A DNA stretch of 64,000 nucleotides from JADLCB01 sp964398315 (GTDB taxonomy: Bacteria; Planctomycetota; Phycisphaerae; Tepidisphaerales; Tepidisphaeraceae). Location: NCBI GenBank assembly GCA_964398315.1, contig CAYNMV010000015.1:1-64000 (forward strand), read 5' to 3'. Below, piece after piece: positions 51,209 through 59,843 of the stretch. The translations under genes and the position numbers were made by a program. A model generated the notes under the pieces. It worked only from the letters and a program-made list of their open reading frames with translations, was not told the DNA's origin and made no database searches. How positions within the stretch are numbered: position 1 is the first letter of the stretch; every line of letters begins with the position of its first letter.

Positions 51209-51669
51209 CCGACCCTCCGGGAATGCAGCGAACCGGGTGCATTGTGCCACAGAGCCGGCGGGAATCCAAACGAAAGCCTGACTTGCGAACACTGGAAACG
51301 GTTTTTATCACGCGGTTTTGGGGCGAAAAGCTGTCCAAACGACTGGGAGAACCAGCAGAATTTTCCCACCAACCGCTGAACCCGCTTATGGCGAAGGACG
51401 TATTACTGTGGAGTCAGGCCGGATTCCGGCCGCATGCCATGTCAAAATCTTGCCCAAGCCATATTGCGCGGATAGATGCAGCCAGCGGTTCCTGCTGCGG
51501 TCCATTGCTACTGCGGTGTGCCCTGCCGCCGCTGACTGGCTGATCGGAGGATCAATCGAGCGGAACGAACCCAATTTTCCAGACAGTGGCTGCGGAGGCA
51601 GATGCCCGCCCTGTCACGACGAGGCTGCGGCGGGTCGATCCAATCCCGCATGGTTCAGTGCCGAGTGAT
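51209..51669. other. 460-bp gap between sbcD and SNF2 gene, no gene seen
   Basis: No coding frame of native codon use, RNA gene or clear hairpin was recognised. The stretch is less GC-rich than the genes and has a GATAAAAACCG motif on the minus strand that could belong to the sbcD promoter. Confidence 0.4.
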
Positions 51670-54600
51670 TCAAAAGTCCCCCACCGCCTCGCCGGTGAGT
51701 TGCAGGTAATTGCGCAGCTCCTCGGTGCTCAGGTTGGTCAGCCATTCATCGCCGGCGGTGACGATCTTGTCAGCCAGGGCGATCTTGTCACTCAGCAGGC
51801 GGTCAATGCGTTCCTCAACCGTGCCGATGCAGACAAATTTGTGGACCTGCACCTTGCGGGTTTGGCCGATGCGATAGGCGCGATCGGTCGCCTGGCTCTC
51901 CACCGCCGGGTTCCACCAGCGGTCGAAGTGGAACACGTGGTTGGCGGCGGTGAGGTTCAGCCCCAGCCCGCCGGCGCGCAGCGAGAGGATGAAGAGGCGC
52001 GGCGCATCCCTGTCGCCCGACTGGAAGCGCTCGATCATCTGATCACGCGCCCGGGCCGGCGTGCCGCCGTGCAGGAACAGCGGTTCGTGCTTCAGACGCG
52101 TGCGGATCAGCTTCTCCAGCAGGTGGCCCATCTCGCGATACTGGGTGAAGATCAGCGCTGCATCGCCGGCATCGATCACCTCCTCCAGCATCTCGACCAG
52201 CCGCTCGCACTTACCGCTGCGGCCGTCGATGGCATCGGACTGTTCCTTGGTCAGCAGGATCGGGTGATTGCACACCTGCTTGAGCCGGGTCAGCGCGGCG
52301 AGGATCAGCCCCCGGCGGCGGATGCCCGTGGCGGCATCAATCTGGCCGAGCATGTCGGCGGTGATGCGCTCGTAGGCGGCGGCCTGCTCGGTGCTGAGGT
52401 TGCAGTAGATCTTCTGCTCCATCTTCTCCGGCAGGTCGCCGGCGATGGCCGGATCGCTCTTGCTGCGCCGCAGCACAAATGGCTGGATCATCCGCCGCAA
52501 TTGCTGGGCGCGGTCGGCATCGGCCAGCTTCTCGATCGGCACCGCGAAGCGCTCGCGGAATTCACCGGGCGTGCCCAGCAGGCCCGGATTGAGCAGCTCC
52601 ATGATCGACCACAATTCAGACAGGTGGTTCTCAATCGGCGTGCCTGTCAGGGCCACGCGCCTGACAGCCGGAATCGCGCGGATTGACTGCGTGCTGGCGG
52701 CGGAAGGGTTCTTGATCTTCTGCGCTTCATCCAGCGCCACCCGCCACCAGATCGGCCTGGCCAGCGTCTCCACATCACGATGCGCCAAGGCATAGCTGGT
52801 GATGACGATATCGTGCTTTTTTGCTTCGGCGGCGAAATCCTCGCCCTGCAGGCGCTGCGGCCCATGATGCACCATCACACGCAGTTGCGGCGCGAACCGC
52901 TCCAGTTCGCGTACCCAGTTGCCCACCACGCTGGTGGGCGCAAACAGGAGCGTCGGCGGCAGGTTGGCCGGTCCGTTGCCCTGTGCCGCCCGCTCGCGCT
53001 CCAGCAGGAGCAGCGAAATCAACTGGGGCGTCTTGCCCAGGCCCATGTCATCGGCCAGGCAGGCGCCGATCCCCAGGCGATCGAGGAAGGCAAGCCACTG
53101 CAGGCCGCGCTTCTGGTAAGGGCGCAGCTCGCCCTGGAAGCCGGCGGGCTGTTCGAGTGCCTCGAGATGGCCGGGCGACTGCTTGAGCAGGTGGTCGATC
53201 CAGTCCAGGCCCGAGAGGCCAAGGATGGGCAGACCGGTGTCGGCGCGGGCGATGCCGTAGGCGGTGCGGAAGGCATCGGCGAGGGTGATCCGCCCGTGCC
53301 CGCGCTGCTGCACGAAATCCATCGCGCGCTGGGCGGCATCGGGTTCGAGGTGGATCCACTGCCCCTTGTACTTGACCAGCGGCTGCTGGCGCTCAGCCAG
53401 CGCGCGAAACTCCTCGATGCTGAGGCGCAAATCACCGACCGCGATCTGCCAGTCGAAATCGAGCAGGTGTTCCAGCCCCAGCCGGCCGCTGGTGACATCG
53501 CCGAAGTGTACCCCAGCGGGGTGGCCATCGCCGGTGGAGTCGAACGGATCGTCCTCCTCGACATCGGGCCGCAGCGTCATCAGCAGGCCGATCTCCCGGT
53601 CGCGCCGAAGGGTCCAGTCCGGCAGGCGGACGCCAAAGCCGTGTTCCTGAAGCAATTGAGCCCACTGGCGGATGAAAACATGGGTCTCAAATGTGCTGAG
53701 ACGCAGTTCGGTTGGGCGCGGCGAGGCGAGCACCTGATCGAGCGCGGGATAGATCTGGGCCGCGCGGGCGAGCTCGCGTGTCAGCCGCTGGCGGCGGGCC
53801 GACAGCGAACGGCCGAGGATGCCTGTGGATTCATCCTTCCACAGATCCACGGCATCGATGGTTTCACCCTCGGCATCGGGGCCGGGCTCCAGCAGAAAAC
53901 GCAGACGCCAGACCTCATCGACGTCTTCCGCCTGATCGCCGGAGCCTGCCGCCTCATCGCCGGAGCCTGCCGCCTCATCGCNNNNNNNNNNNNNNNNNNN
54001 NNNNNNNNNNNNNNNNNNNNNNNNNNNNNNNNNNNNNNNNNNNNNNNNNNNNNNNNNNNNNNNNNNNNNNNNNNNNNNNNNATCGCCGGAGCCTGCCGCC
54101 TCATCGCCGGAGCCTGCCGCCTCATCGCTGGAGCCTGTCGCCGGCTCATCAATGCCTTGCACCGCATCGGCCGGTGCGGTGTCAGACAGGCTGTCACCGT
54201 TGTCAGCCGCGTGCTGGGCGGCGTTGGCCAGGCGGGCGGGGTTGGATGCGATGCTGTCGGTCGGTTGGGTGGGTATGGCGGGAGCGGGGTTGCCGTTGCT
54301 GGATGCGATGTTGTCGTCGGCGGTGGTCTGGACGCCAGCGGGGTCGATCAGCGCCAGGTCGTCATCATCTTCTGGCTCAATCAGCTCGAAGGCGAGGCGC
54401 AGGGCATCATCGGCGCGGCTCTCATCCAGCCGGCCGACCCAGGTGCGTGTCTGTTCGGCGAAGCCGGCCAGTTCATCGGCCGAGCCGCGCAGGCGCGATT
54501 CGGTTCCCAGCAGGGCCGACAGCCAGCGCACCTCCGCCGGCGCCAGCGCCTCGGCCGCCTTTTCGTGGGCGCGGTTGAAAAATGGATCGATCGACACATC

Positions 54601-55275
54601 ACGACGAATCAGGACATCGGCAGTGGTGTGCAGGAACCCTTCCACCAGCCCGGCGGCGGCCAGTGCATCAGGCGCAGCGCCATCGATCGACTGGCAGACC
54701 GGCGGCATGGCGGCAGCAAACTGCTCCAGCGCCAGCGCTTCAGCGCTGCCGGCGGCCAGCAGCCGCCACTGGCCGCGCAGCACCCCCTGCTGCGGCTGGA
54801 GCAAATCCGGGTAGAACTGCTGATGGGCCAGTCGCTGCACCACAAAGCGCGCCAGTTGCCGCCAGTAGCCAACCGATGGTCCGAACAGCTCCGGCAGCGG
54901 ATCAGGCAGCGCCACCAGCAAGTCGATTGCCTCGCTGGGCGAGAACCGCAGCGCGGGGACGGTCCATGCGGTAAGCACCGCCAGCCCGGCCGGGTCATTT
55001 TCGCCCGCTTCAGCACAGCGGGCCATATTCGAGGGAAGCGGGCCATGCTCGTTGGACGGCAGGCGCAGCACGAGCGTATCCGCCGCCGCCGCCGAGGCCA
55101 CCAGGGCATCCGCGCAGCAGTCGCCCAGCACAGCGCGCAGCGCATCAGCCGGCAGCGCCCGCGGATGTGGCAGCGCGGCATCCGCGGGCACCTCGACAGG
55201 GCGCTGCGCTTCGCCGGCCGGTGCATCGGCCCACAGATACAGGCAGGAATGAAACCAGATCGCGTGCAACTGCAT
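51670..55275 (-). CDS. SNF2-family DEAD/DEAH helicase with repeat-containing linker
   Basis: A 1201-residue (with gap) SNF2/RapA-like helicase. The N-terminal 600 residues are a bacterial SNF2 N-domain; a low-complexity linker with the 7-residue repeat DEAAGSG separates it from a DUF3670-type region. The ATPase core follows: DDMGLGKTPQLI (Walker A), DEAQKIKNP (DExQ form), LTGTPIENHLSEL, then the second lobe with LSLRAGGLGLNLTAANHV and RAYRIGQTRKV. The Q-to-A in the DEAQ box is a usual SNF2 variant. The ATG at 55275 is chosen; the frame opens with a TTG at 55305. It probably remodels protein-DNA complexes. The N run makes the true length unknown. Confidence 0.87.
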   Translation of the reverse strand: MQLHAIWFHSCLYLWADAPAGEAQRPVEVPADAALPHPRALPADALRAVLGDCCADALVASAAAADTLVLRLPSNEHGPLPSNMARCAEAGENDPAGLAVLTAWTVPALRFSPSEAIDLLVALPDPLPELFGPSVGYWRQLARFVVQRLAHQQFYPDLLQPQQGVLRGQWRLLAAGSAEALALEQFAAAMPPVCQSIDGAAPDALAAAGLVEGFLHTTADVLIRRDVSIDPFFNRAHEKAAEALAPAEVRWLSALLGTESRLRGSADELAGFAEQTRTWVGRLDESRADDALRLAFELIEPEDDDDLALIDPAGVQTTADDNIASSNGNPAPAIPTQPTDSIASNPARLANAAQHAADNGDSLSDTAPADAVQGIDEPATGSSDEAAGSGDEAAGSGDXXXXXXXXXXXXXXXXXXXXXXXXXXXXXXXXXXDEAAGSGDEAAGSGDQAEDVDEVWRLRFLLEPGPDAEGETIDAVDLWKDESTGILGRSLSARRQRLTRELARAAQIYPALDQVLASPRPTELRLSTFETHVFIRQWAQLLQEHGFGVRLPDWTLRRDREIGLLMTLRPDVEEDDPFDSTGDGHPAGVHFGDVTSGRLGLEHLLDFDWQIAVGDLRLSIEEFRALAERQQPLVKYKGQWIHLEPDAAQRAMDFVQQRGHGRITLADAFRTAYGIARADTGLPILGLSGLDWIDHLLKQSPGHLEALEQPAGFQGELRPYQKRGLQWLAFLDRLGIGACLADDMGLGKTPQLISLLLLERERAAQGNGPANLPPTLLFAPTSVVGNWVRELERFAPQLRVMVHHGPQRLQGEDFAAEAKKHDIVITSYALAHRDVETLARPIWWRVALDEAQKIKNPSAASTQSIRAIPAVRRVALTGTPIENHLSELWSIMELLNPGLLGTPGEFRERFAVPIEKLADADRAQQLRRMIQPFVLRRSKSDPAIAGDLPEKMEQKIYCNLSTEQAAAYERITADMLGQIDAATGIRRRGLILAALTRLKQVCNHPILLTKEQSDAIDGRSGKCERLVEMLEEVIDAGDAALIFTQYREMGHLLEKLIRTRLKHEPLFLHGGTPARARDQMIERFQSGDRDAPRLFILSLRAGGLGLNLTAANHVFHFDRWWNPAVESQATDRAYRIGQTRKVQVHKFVCIGTVEERIDRLLSDKIALADKIVTAGDEWLTNLSTEELRNYLQLTGEAVGDF
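53932..54141. repeat. 21-bp tandem repeat in SNF2 gene, split by the assembly gap
   Basis: The unit GGAGCCTGCCGCCTCATCGCC (21 bp, coding DEAAGSG on the minus strand) is seen at 53941-53961, 53962-53981 (cut), 54088-54108 and 54109-54129. The N run 53982-54081 replaces part of it. The copy number is unknown. Confidence 0.85.
53982..54081. other. Assembly gap, 100 N
   Basis: Exactly 100 N lie within the tandem repeat. The left edge lacks one base of a unit and the right edge begins with the last six, so 1+84+15 bases (four units) would fit. A default gap of 100 is equally possible. Confidence 0.97.
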
Positions 55276-55369
55276 TGGATGGAACGTCCCCGTCACGCTG
55301 GGCAAAAGTCGAACGGCGTAGCATACGTCAGCCGAGGCGGTTTGATAAGCAGTGGGAGGAAAGATTCGA

Positions 55370-55390
55370 GATTGAATTGAGATTGAATGA
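55370..55390. repeat. Short tandem repeat GAGATTGAATT
   Basis: GAGATTGAAT occurs twice in a row (55370-55390) in the 124-bp gap between the SNF2 gene and rsmA. No gene is seen there. Confidence 0.6.
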
Positions 55391-55429
55391 CGGTGGATCG
55401 GATGTTTGCGGGATCGGAACAGGCATCCA

Positions 55430-56275
55430 TCAGGGCCGCAGGCGCTGGAACAGCGCCCAAAGCAGCGGCGGCGGCAGAACCTCGGGACGCCACTGGGGGT
55501 CGATCTCCGGCAGATCGGACAGGATGGCGGGGTCGTGGCCGGCCTGGCTCAGCGCTTTTCGCAGGGTCTTGCGGCGGGCGGCGAACAGCTGATGAACGAA
55601 GCGGGAAAAATCGCGCGCCTGTTCGCCGAGCTGATCCTGACGGCGCAGACGCACCAGCGCGGAGTCGATCTTGGGCGCAGGCCAGAATGCCTGCGGCGGC
55701 AGTGTCCGCAAAACTTCGACAGCGGCGAGCATCTGCACGATGACCGTCAGCGGGCCGTAATCCTCGCCACCGGCACCGGCACGCAGGCGATCGGCCACTT
55801 CTTTCTGCACCGTGAACGCCAGTAACTCGACCCCCTCCAGCAGCAATTCGACAATCAGCGGCGAGGCGATGTTATAAGGCAGGTTGGCCACGAGTTTCAC
55901 GCCGGCTGGCCTGTCAGCCAAAGTCTGACGAATGGCCGACAGCAGCGCTGGGTTGAGAGCATGCTTACCGGCCAGGGCATCACCTTCGATGAGGCTGAAG
56001 GCATCGGTCTCCGCGAAGCGCTCGCGCAGGAGGTTCGCCAGATCCCGGTCGATCTCCACCGCCACCACGCGCCCGCCGCGAGCGAGCAACTCATCGGTGA
56101 GCGTGCCGGTCCCGGGGCCAACCTCGATGATCAGCTCACCGGGCTGGATCTCACCGGCATCGGCAACCCGGCGCACCAGGTTCTGGTCGATCATGAAGTT
56201 CTGCCCGAACCGATGCCGTGGCCGTGCCCCAATCCCGGCCAGGGCGGACTGGATGTCGTGCTTGGATTGCGCCAT
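55430..56275 (-). CDS. rsmA: 16S rRNA dimethyladenosine transferase RsmA (KsgA)
   Basis: A 281-residue SAM-dependent methyltransferase that dimethylates two adenosines near the 3' end of 16S rRNA in late small-subunit assembly. The motifs are standard: RFGQNFMID (residues about 23-31), EVGPGTGTLTDELL (motif I), VEIDRDLANLL (acidic loop), and the catalytic NLPYNIASPL (about 140). The C-terminal domain with FAARRKTLRKAL also fits. The ATG at 56275 starts MAQSKHDIQ. It is a housekeeping gene; its neighbours, SNF2 helicase and the HExxH protein, are not functionally linked. Confidence 0.95.
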   Translation of the reverse strand: MAQSKHDIQSALAGIGARPRHRFGQNFMIDQNLVRRVADAGEIQPGELIIEVGPGTGTLTDELLARGGRVVAVEIDRDLANLLRERFAETDAFSLIEGDALAGKHALNPALLSAIRQTLADRPAGVKLVANLPYNIASPLIVELLLEGVELLAFTVQKEVADRLRAGAGGEDYGPLTVIVQMLAAVEVLRTLPPQAFWPAPKIDSALVRLRRQDQLGEQARDFSRFVHQLFAARRKTLRKALSQAGHDPAILSDLPEIDPQWRPEVLPPPLLWALFQRLRP

Positions 56276-56402
56276 CGAAGGCAGAGATTAAACGCCAGGC
56301 GGCAAAGGGGCGAGAGGGGAAGAAATGGAGTGCCTGGCAGAAAGCGGTCCGCCGCTCGCTCAAGGCCGCTTCCCTCAATACCGTTCACTGGCTGTCAGGC
56401 GG

Positions 56403-56408
56403 TAGCAT
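56403..56408 (+). promoter_or_regulatory. -10 box TAGCAT before HExxH membrane protein gene
   Basis: TAGCAT ends 7 nt before the ATG at 56416, as in the other leaderless-type starts. Confidence 0.4.
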
Positions 56409-56415
56409 GGCGGAT

Positions 56416-56811
56416 ATGCGGCTCAGGCGGATACTGGTCTATCTGTGGGCGCTGCCGACGACGGCACTGGGGCTTTGCTTTGTGCCGATTGCGCTGGCCA
56501 GCGGTGGATCAGCGCGCGTGGTGGATGGGGTGCTTGAGGTGACGGGCGGACTGGTGCGCGTTTTCCTGCGCCGCTGCACGCTGCTGCGCGGCGGGGCCAG
56601 CGCGATGACGCTGGGGCATGTGGTGCTGGCGCAGGATGAACTGCTGGCCGGGTTAACCCGCGCTCACGAGCGTGTGCATGTCCGGCAGTGCGAGCGCTGG
56701 GGGCCGCTGTTCATCCCCGCATACCTGATCGCCTCCCTGGTGGCGCTGCTGCGCGGCCAGCGGGCGTACATGGACAACATTTTTGAAAAGGAAGCCTACG
56801 ATCGCGAATAA
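56416..56811 (+). CDS. Mini membrane protein with HExxH zincin-like motif
   Basis: A 131-residue protein. An N-terminal hydrophobic segment (about residues 6-28, ILVYLWALPTTALGLCFV) is followed by a beta-rich part and a helix with HERVH (H84, E85, H88), an HExxH zinc-peptidase motif. The segment HERVHVRQCERWGPLFIP then leads to a second hydrophobic helix (PAYLIASLVALL). E124 or E126 near the C-terminus (NIFEKEAY) could be the third zinc ligand of a gluzincin. A similar HExxH...GPLY pattern occurs in other uncharacterised short bacterial proteins. The protein may be a minimal peptidase or a zinc-binding relic. ATG 56416 and ATG 56407 are both possible. Confidence 0.72.
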   Translation: MRLRRILVYLWALPTTALGLCFVPIALASGGSARVVDGVLEVTGGLVRVFLRRCTLLRGGASAMTLGHVVLAQDELLAGLTRAHERVHVRQCERWGPLFIPAYLIASLVALLRGQRAYMDNIFEKEAYDRE

Positions 56812-56983
56812 CGGGTGATATTCGAGGCCATCACCACCCTGCCGGGCGCTGTCAGACGGCGTCTGACAGATGCGGCATGACATCACCCACCGGGCACACG
56901 GCCCATCGGATTCCAGCCCCACCACTTCGGCCCGGTAAACATTGGCGAAGTCTCAGATGATCTTTTATCCTTGGGTGCGACAC

Positions 56984-58624
56984 ATGAGCGCAGCCCCTCT
57001 GGTCGAAATCCAGCGCCTGAGCATGCAGTTCCCGGCGGTTCGGGCGCTGCACGAGGTGTCGTTGTGCTTCGAGCGCGGCGAGGTGCATGGCCTGGTGGGG
57101 GAAAACGGCGCCGGCAAGAGCACGCTCATGCGCATCCTCAGCGGATTGCAGGCGCCCACCAGCGGGCGGATCCTGGTGGATGGCGAGCCGGTTGCGATCA
57201 GTTCGCCGGCCGAGGCCGCCCAGCGCGGGATCGTGATGATCCACCAGGAACTGAACCTGGTCGATGAGCTGAGCGTGGCGGCCAACATCTTCCTGGGCCG
57301 CGAGAAACGGCGTTTCGGCCTGATCGACTCAGCGGCCATGAACGAAGCGGCCCGGCAGGCGCTGGCGGCGGTTGGCGCTGAGTCCATCTCCCCCACCACC
57401 CGCGTGGGCAGGCTCTCGATTGCCCAGCAGCAGATGGTGGAGATCGCCAAGGCGGTCAGCCAGACCGCGCGCCTGCTCATCATGGATGAGCCCACGGCGG
57501 TGCTGACGGCCAGCGAATCGGAGAAGCTCTTCGCCCTGATCCGCCGGCTCAGGAGCCAGGGCGTCACCATTATCTACATCAGCCACATCCTGCCGGAAGT
57601 CATCGCGTTGTGCGACCGGATCACCGTCCTGCGCGATGGGCAGGTGGTCAGGACGATCGACCAGCGGGCAGGGGACAATGCCGGGGCTGTCGGCTCAGAT
57701 CCCAACGCCCCCGCTGCCCGCGTCGAAGCCCGGCCCAACGAGGGCACTGCCCCTGAACCCCCAACCCCAGGCCCTGAACCGGCTCCTTTGGTGCCCCCCC
57801 TCACCGAGCAGCAGCTTGCCGGCCTGATGGTGGGCCGGGAGATGGCGGATCATTACCCGCCGCGTAAAGCGCCGGGTGAGGCCGTGCGGCTGCGGGTTCG
57901 GGGGCTGAGCGTACCGGAGCTGGTGCGGGAGGTCTCATTTGAGGTGCGGGCCGGGGAGATCCTGGGGTTTGCCGGGCTGGTCGGGTCTGGGCGCACGGAG
58001 ATGGCCGAAGCGCTGGTGGGCCTGCGCCGGCGCAGCGGCGGTCATATCGAAGTGGATGGTGTGGCCACTCCGCTGCGCTCGCTGCGCGAAGCGGTGCGTG
58101 AGGGGATCGCCTACCTGAGTGAAGACCGCAAGGGCTCGGGGCTGACACTGGGAATGGACATCGTGGCCAACACCACGCTCGTGTCGCTGCGACGGTATGC
58201 CCATGGCCTGATCGACCGCCGGGCGGAGGAGGCGGCCACCCTGGGTTACATCCACCGCCTGCGCACGCGCATCGGCCGGCTGCGCGATCCGGTGGCCACC
58301 CTTTCCGGCGGCAACCAGCAGAAGGTGCTCCTTGCCAAGTGGCTTGAAATCGGCCCGCGCGTGCTGATCATCGACGAGCCGACCCGCGGCGTGGACATCG
58401 GCGCCAAGGCAGAAATCTACCGCCTGATCCAGCGACTGACCGAAGAAGGCATGGCCTGCATCCTCATCAGCAGCGAGATGAACGAGCTGCTCGGACTGGC
58501 GCACCGCATCGCGATCATGCGCCGGGGGCACCTGGTGGCGACGATCGATGCCGAGGGCGCCACCGAGGATGAGATCATGCAGCACGCGGCGGGGGTAAGC
58601 AGGGAGATGATGCACGCTGGATGA
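56984..58624 (+). CDS. Sugar ABC transporter ATPase, RbsA/XylG type
   Basis: A 546-residue protein with two ABC ATPase halves. The first (about residues 6-235) has Walker A GENGAGKST, a signature of the degenerate LSIAQQQMVEIAKA type and Walker B LLIMDEPTAV. The second (about 300-525) has a shortened Walker A GLVGSGRTEMAEAL, signature LSGGNQQKVLLAKW and LIIDEPTRGVDIG. The linker between them (about 230-295) is Pro/Ala/Glu-rich and longer than in RbsA. ATG 56984 starts MSAAPLVEIQRL; the upstream frame lacks homology. It ends in ATGA overlapping the permease gene. No substrate-binding protein is adjacent. Confidence 0.92.
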   Translation: MSAAPLVEIQRLSMQFPAVRALHEVSLCFERGEVHGLVGENGAGKSTLMRILSGLQAPTSGRILVDGEPVAISSPAEAAQRGIVMIHQELNLVDELSVAANIFLGREKRRFGLIDSAAMNEAARQALAAVGAESISPTTRVGRLSIAQQQMVEIAKAVSQTARLLIMDEPTAVLTASESEKLFALIRRLRSQGVTIIYISHILPEVIALCDRITVLRDGQVVRTIDQRAGDNAGAVGSDPNAPAARVEARPNEGTAPEPPTPGPEPAPLVPPLTEQQLAGLMVGREMADHYPPRKAPGEAVRLRVRGLSVPELVREVSFEVRAGEILGFAGLVGSGRTEMAEALVGLRRRSGGHIEVDGVATPLRSLREAVREGIAYLSEDRKGSGLTLGMDIVANTTLVSLRRYAHGLIDRRAEEAATLGYIHRLRTRIGRLRDPVATLSGGNQQKVLLAKWLEIGPRVLIIDEPTRGVDIGAKAEIYRLIQRLTEEGMACILISSEMNELLGLAHRIAIMRRGHLVATIDAEGATEDEIMQHAAGVSREMMHAG

Positions 58625-59787
58625 TGAGGGCGCAGGCGGCTGCGGGCCGGGATCGCCCCTCATCATTGAGCATGACCAGGTTCAGCATTCAACCTATGAC
58701 CGAACTGACCACACAGGACGTGATCGACTATGGCAAGGCGGCGGCACCGAGCGTGCGCCAGCGACTGCGCGGCTGGCCACGCTGGGTGGTGCCGGCGGCG
58801 GCACTGGTGCTGCTGGTGGTGTTCACCATCGTCTATGAGCTGTGGCGCAAGGGGCGGTCGGACTTCATCACGGGGGAGAACCTGGTCAATATCCTGCGGC
58901 AGTGGTCATTCATCGGCATCATTGCCATCGGCATGACCTTCGTCATCACGCTCGGCGGGATCGATCTGTCGGTGGGGTCGCTGGTGGCGTTCCTGGGCGG
59001 GCTGGGGATTTTAACGCTCAACGCCCTGCTGTCAGCCGGCCTGCCAGACAGCACGGCAACCCTGCTGGCGTTTGCCGTGATCCTGCTGATGGGCGCCATG
59101 GCGGGGGCGCTGAACGGCCTGCTCGTCACCCTCGGGCGGATCGCGCCGTTCATCGCCACACTCGGGGGGCTGGCGGCGTATCGGTCACTGGCACTGGCCA
59201 TGGTAGACGGCGGCGAATACCGGTCAGACAGCCCTGGGTGGTTCTATGCCCTCGGCACCGGCGGCATTCCCATCCCCGGCACCAATGTCGGCTTCAATCC
59301 CGACGTCCCGGTGCGGCTGGAGTTTCCCTGGCCGGCAGCGATCTTCTTCCTGGTTGCCATTGCCGGGGCGATCCTGCTGAACCACACCCGTTTCGGCCGG
59401 TACGTCATCGCCATTGGCGCCAATGAGCGCTCAGCGGTCTATTCAGCAATTCGCGTACAGCGGATCAAGGTGCTGACGTACACGCTGCTGGGATGCCTGA
59501 CAGGCCTGGCCGCCCTGCTGCTGGCGAGCCGGATGAACTCGGTCAGCTCCAGCCAGACCGGCACGCTCTACGAACTGGATGCCATCGCCGCCGTTGTCAT
59601 CGGCGGCACCCGCATGCGCGGCGGCGCCGGCACGATCCTCGGCACGCTGATCGGCGTCCTGATCCTCGGCGTCATCGGCAACATGCTCAACCTCCTGCAG
59701 GTCTCTGTCTACCTTCAGGGATTGGTCAAAGGCCTCATCATCATCGCCGCCGTCCTGCTGCAACGGGCGGAGGGACAGGACGTGTAA
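58621..59787 (+). CDS. Sugar ABC transporter permease, RbsC type
   Basis: A 388-residue permease with about 8-10 membrane helices. GGIDLSVGSLVAFLG (about residue 118), FIATLGGLAAYRSLA and GGTRMRGGAGTILGTLIGVLIL are the RbsC/XylH/AraH family marks. Its start at ATG 58621 overlaps the ATPase stop (ATGATGA), so the two are coupled; ATG 58672 or 58696 would give a shorter N-terminus without loss of helices. The sugar is unknown. Ribose, xylose or galactose type fits equally. The binding protein must be elsewhere in the genome. Confidence 0.9.
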   Translation: MMRAQAAAGRDRPSSLSMTRFSIQPMTELTTQDVIDYGKAAAPSVRQRLRGWPRWVVPAAALVLLVVFTIVYELWRKGRSDFITGENLVNILRQWSFIGIIAIGMTFVITLGGIDLSVGSLVAFLGGLGILTLNALLSAGLPDSTATLLAFAVILLMGAMAGALNGLLVTLGRIAPFIATLGGLAAYRSLALAMVDGGEYRSDSPGWFYALGTGGIPIPGTNVGFNPDVPVRLEFPWPAAIFFLVAIAGAILLNHTRFGRYVIAIGANERSAVYSAIRVQRIKVLTYTLLGCLTGLAALLLASRMNSVSSSQTGTLYELDAIAAVVIGGTRMRGGAGTILGTLIGVLILGVIGNMLNLLQVSVYLQGLVKGLIIIAAVLLQRAEGQDV

Positions 59788-59843
59788 GCCCGGCCTTCAT
59801 GGCGGGCTCAAGAGGGCTCGATCGCCCGATCCTGTGCCGATGA

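Noticed and set aside
53932..54141. Repeat array in SNF2 gene as a CRISPR
   Set aside because: It is a pure 21-bp tandem without spacers and stays in reading frame, coding DEAAGSG.
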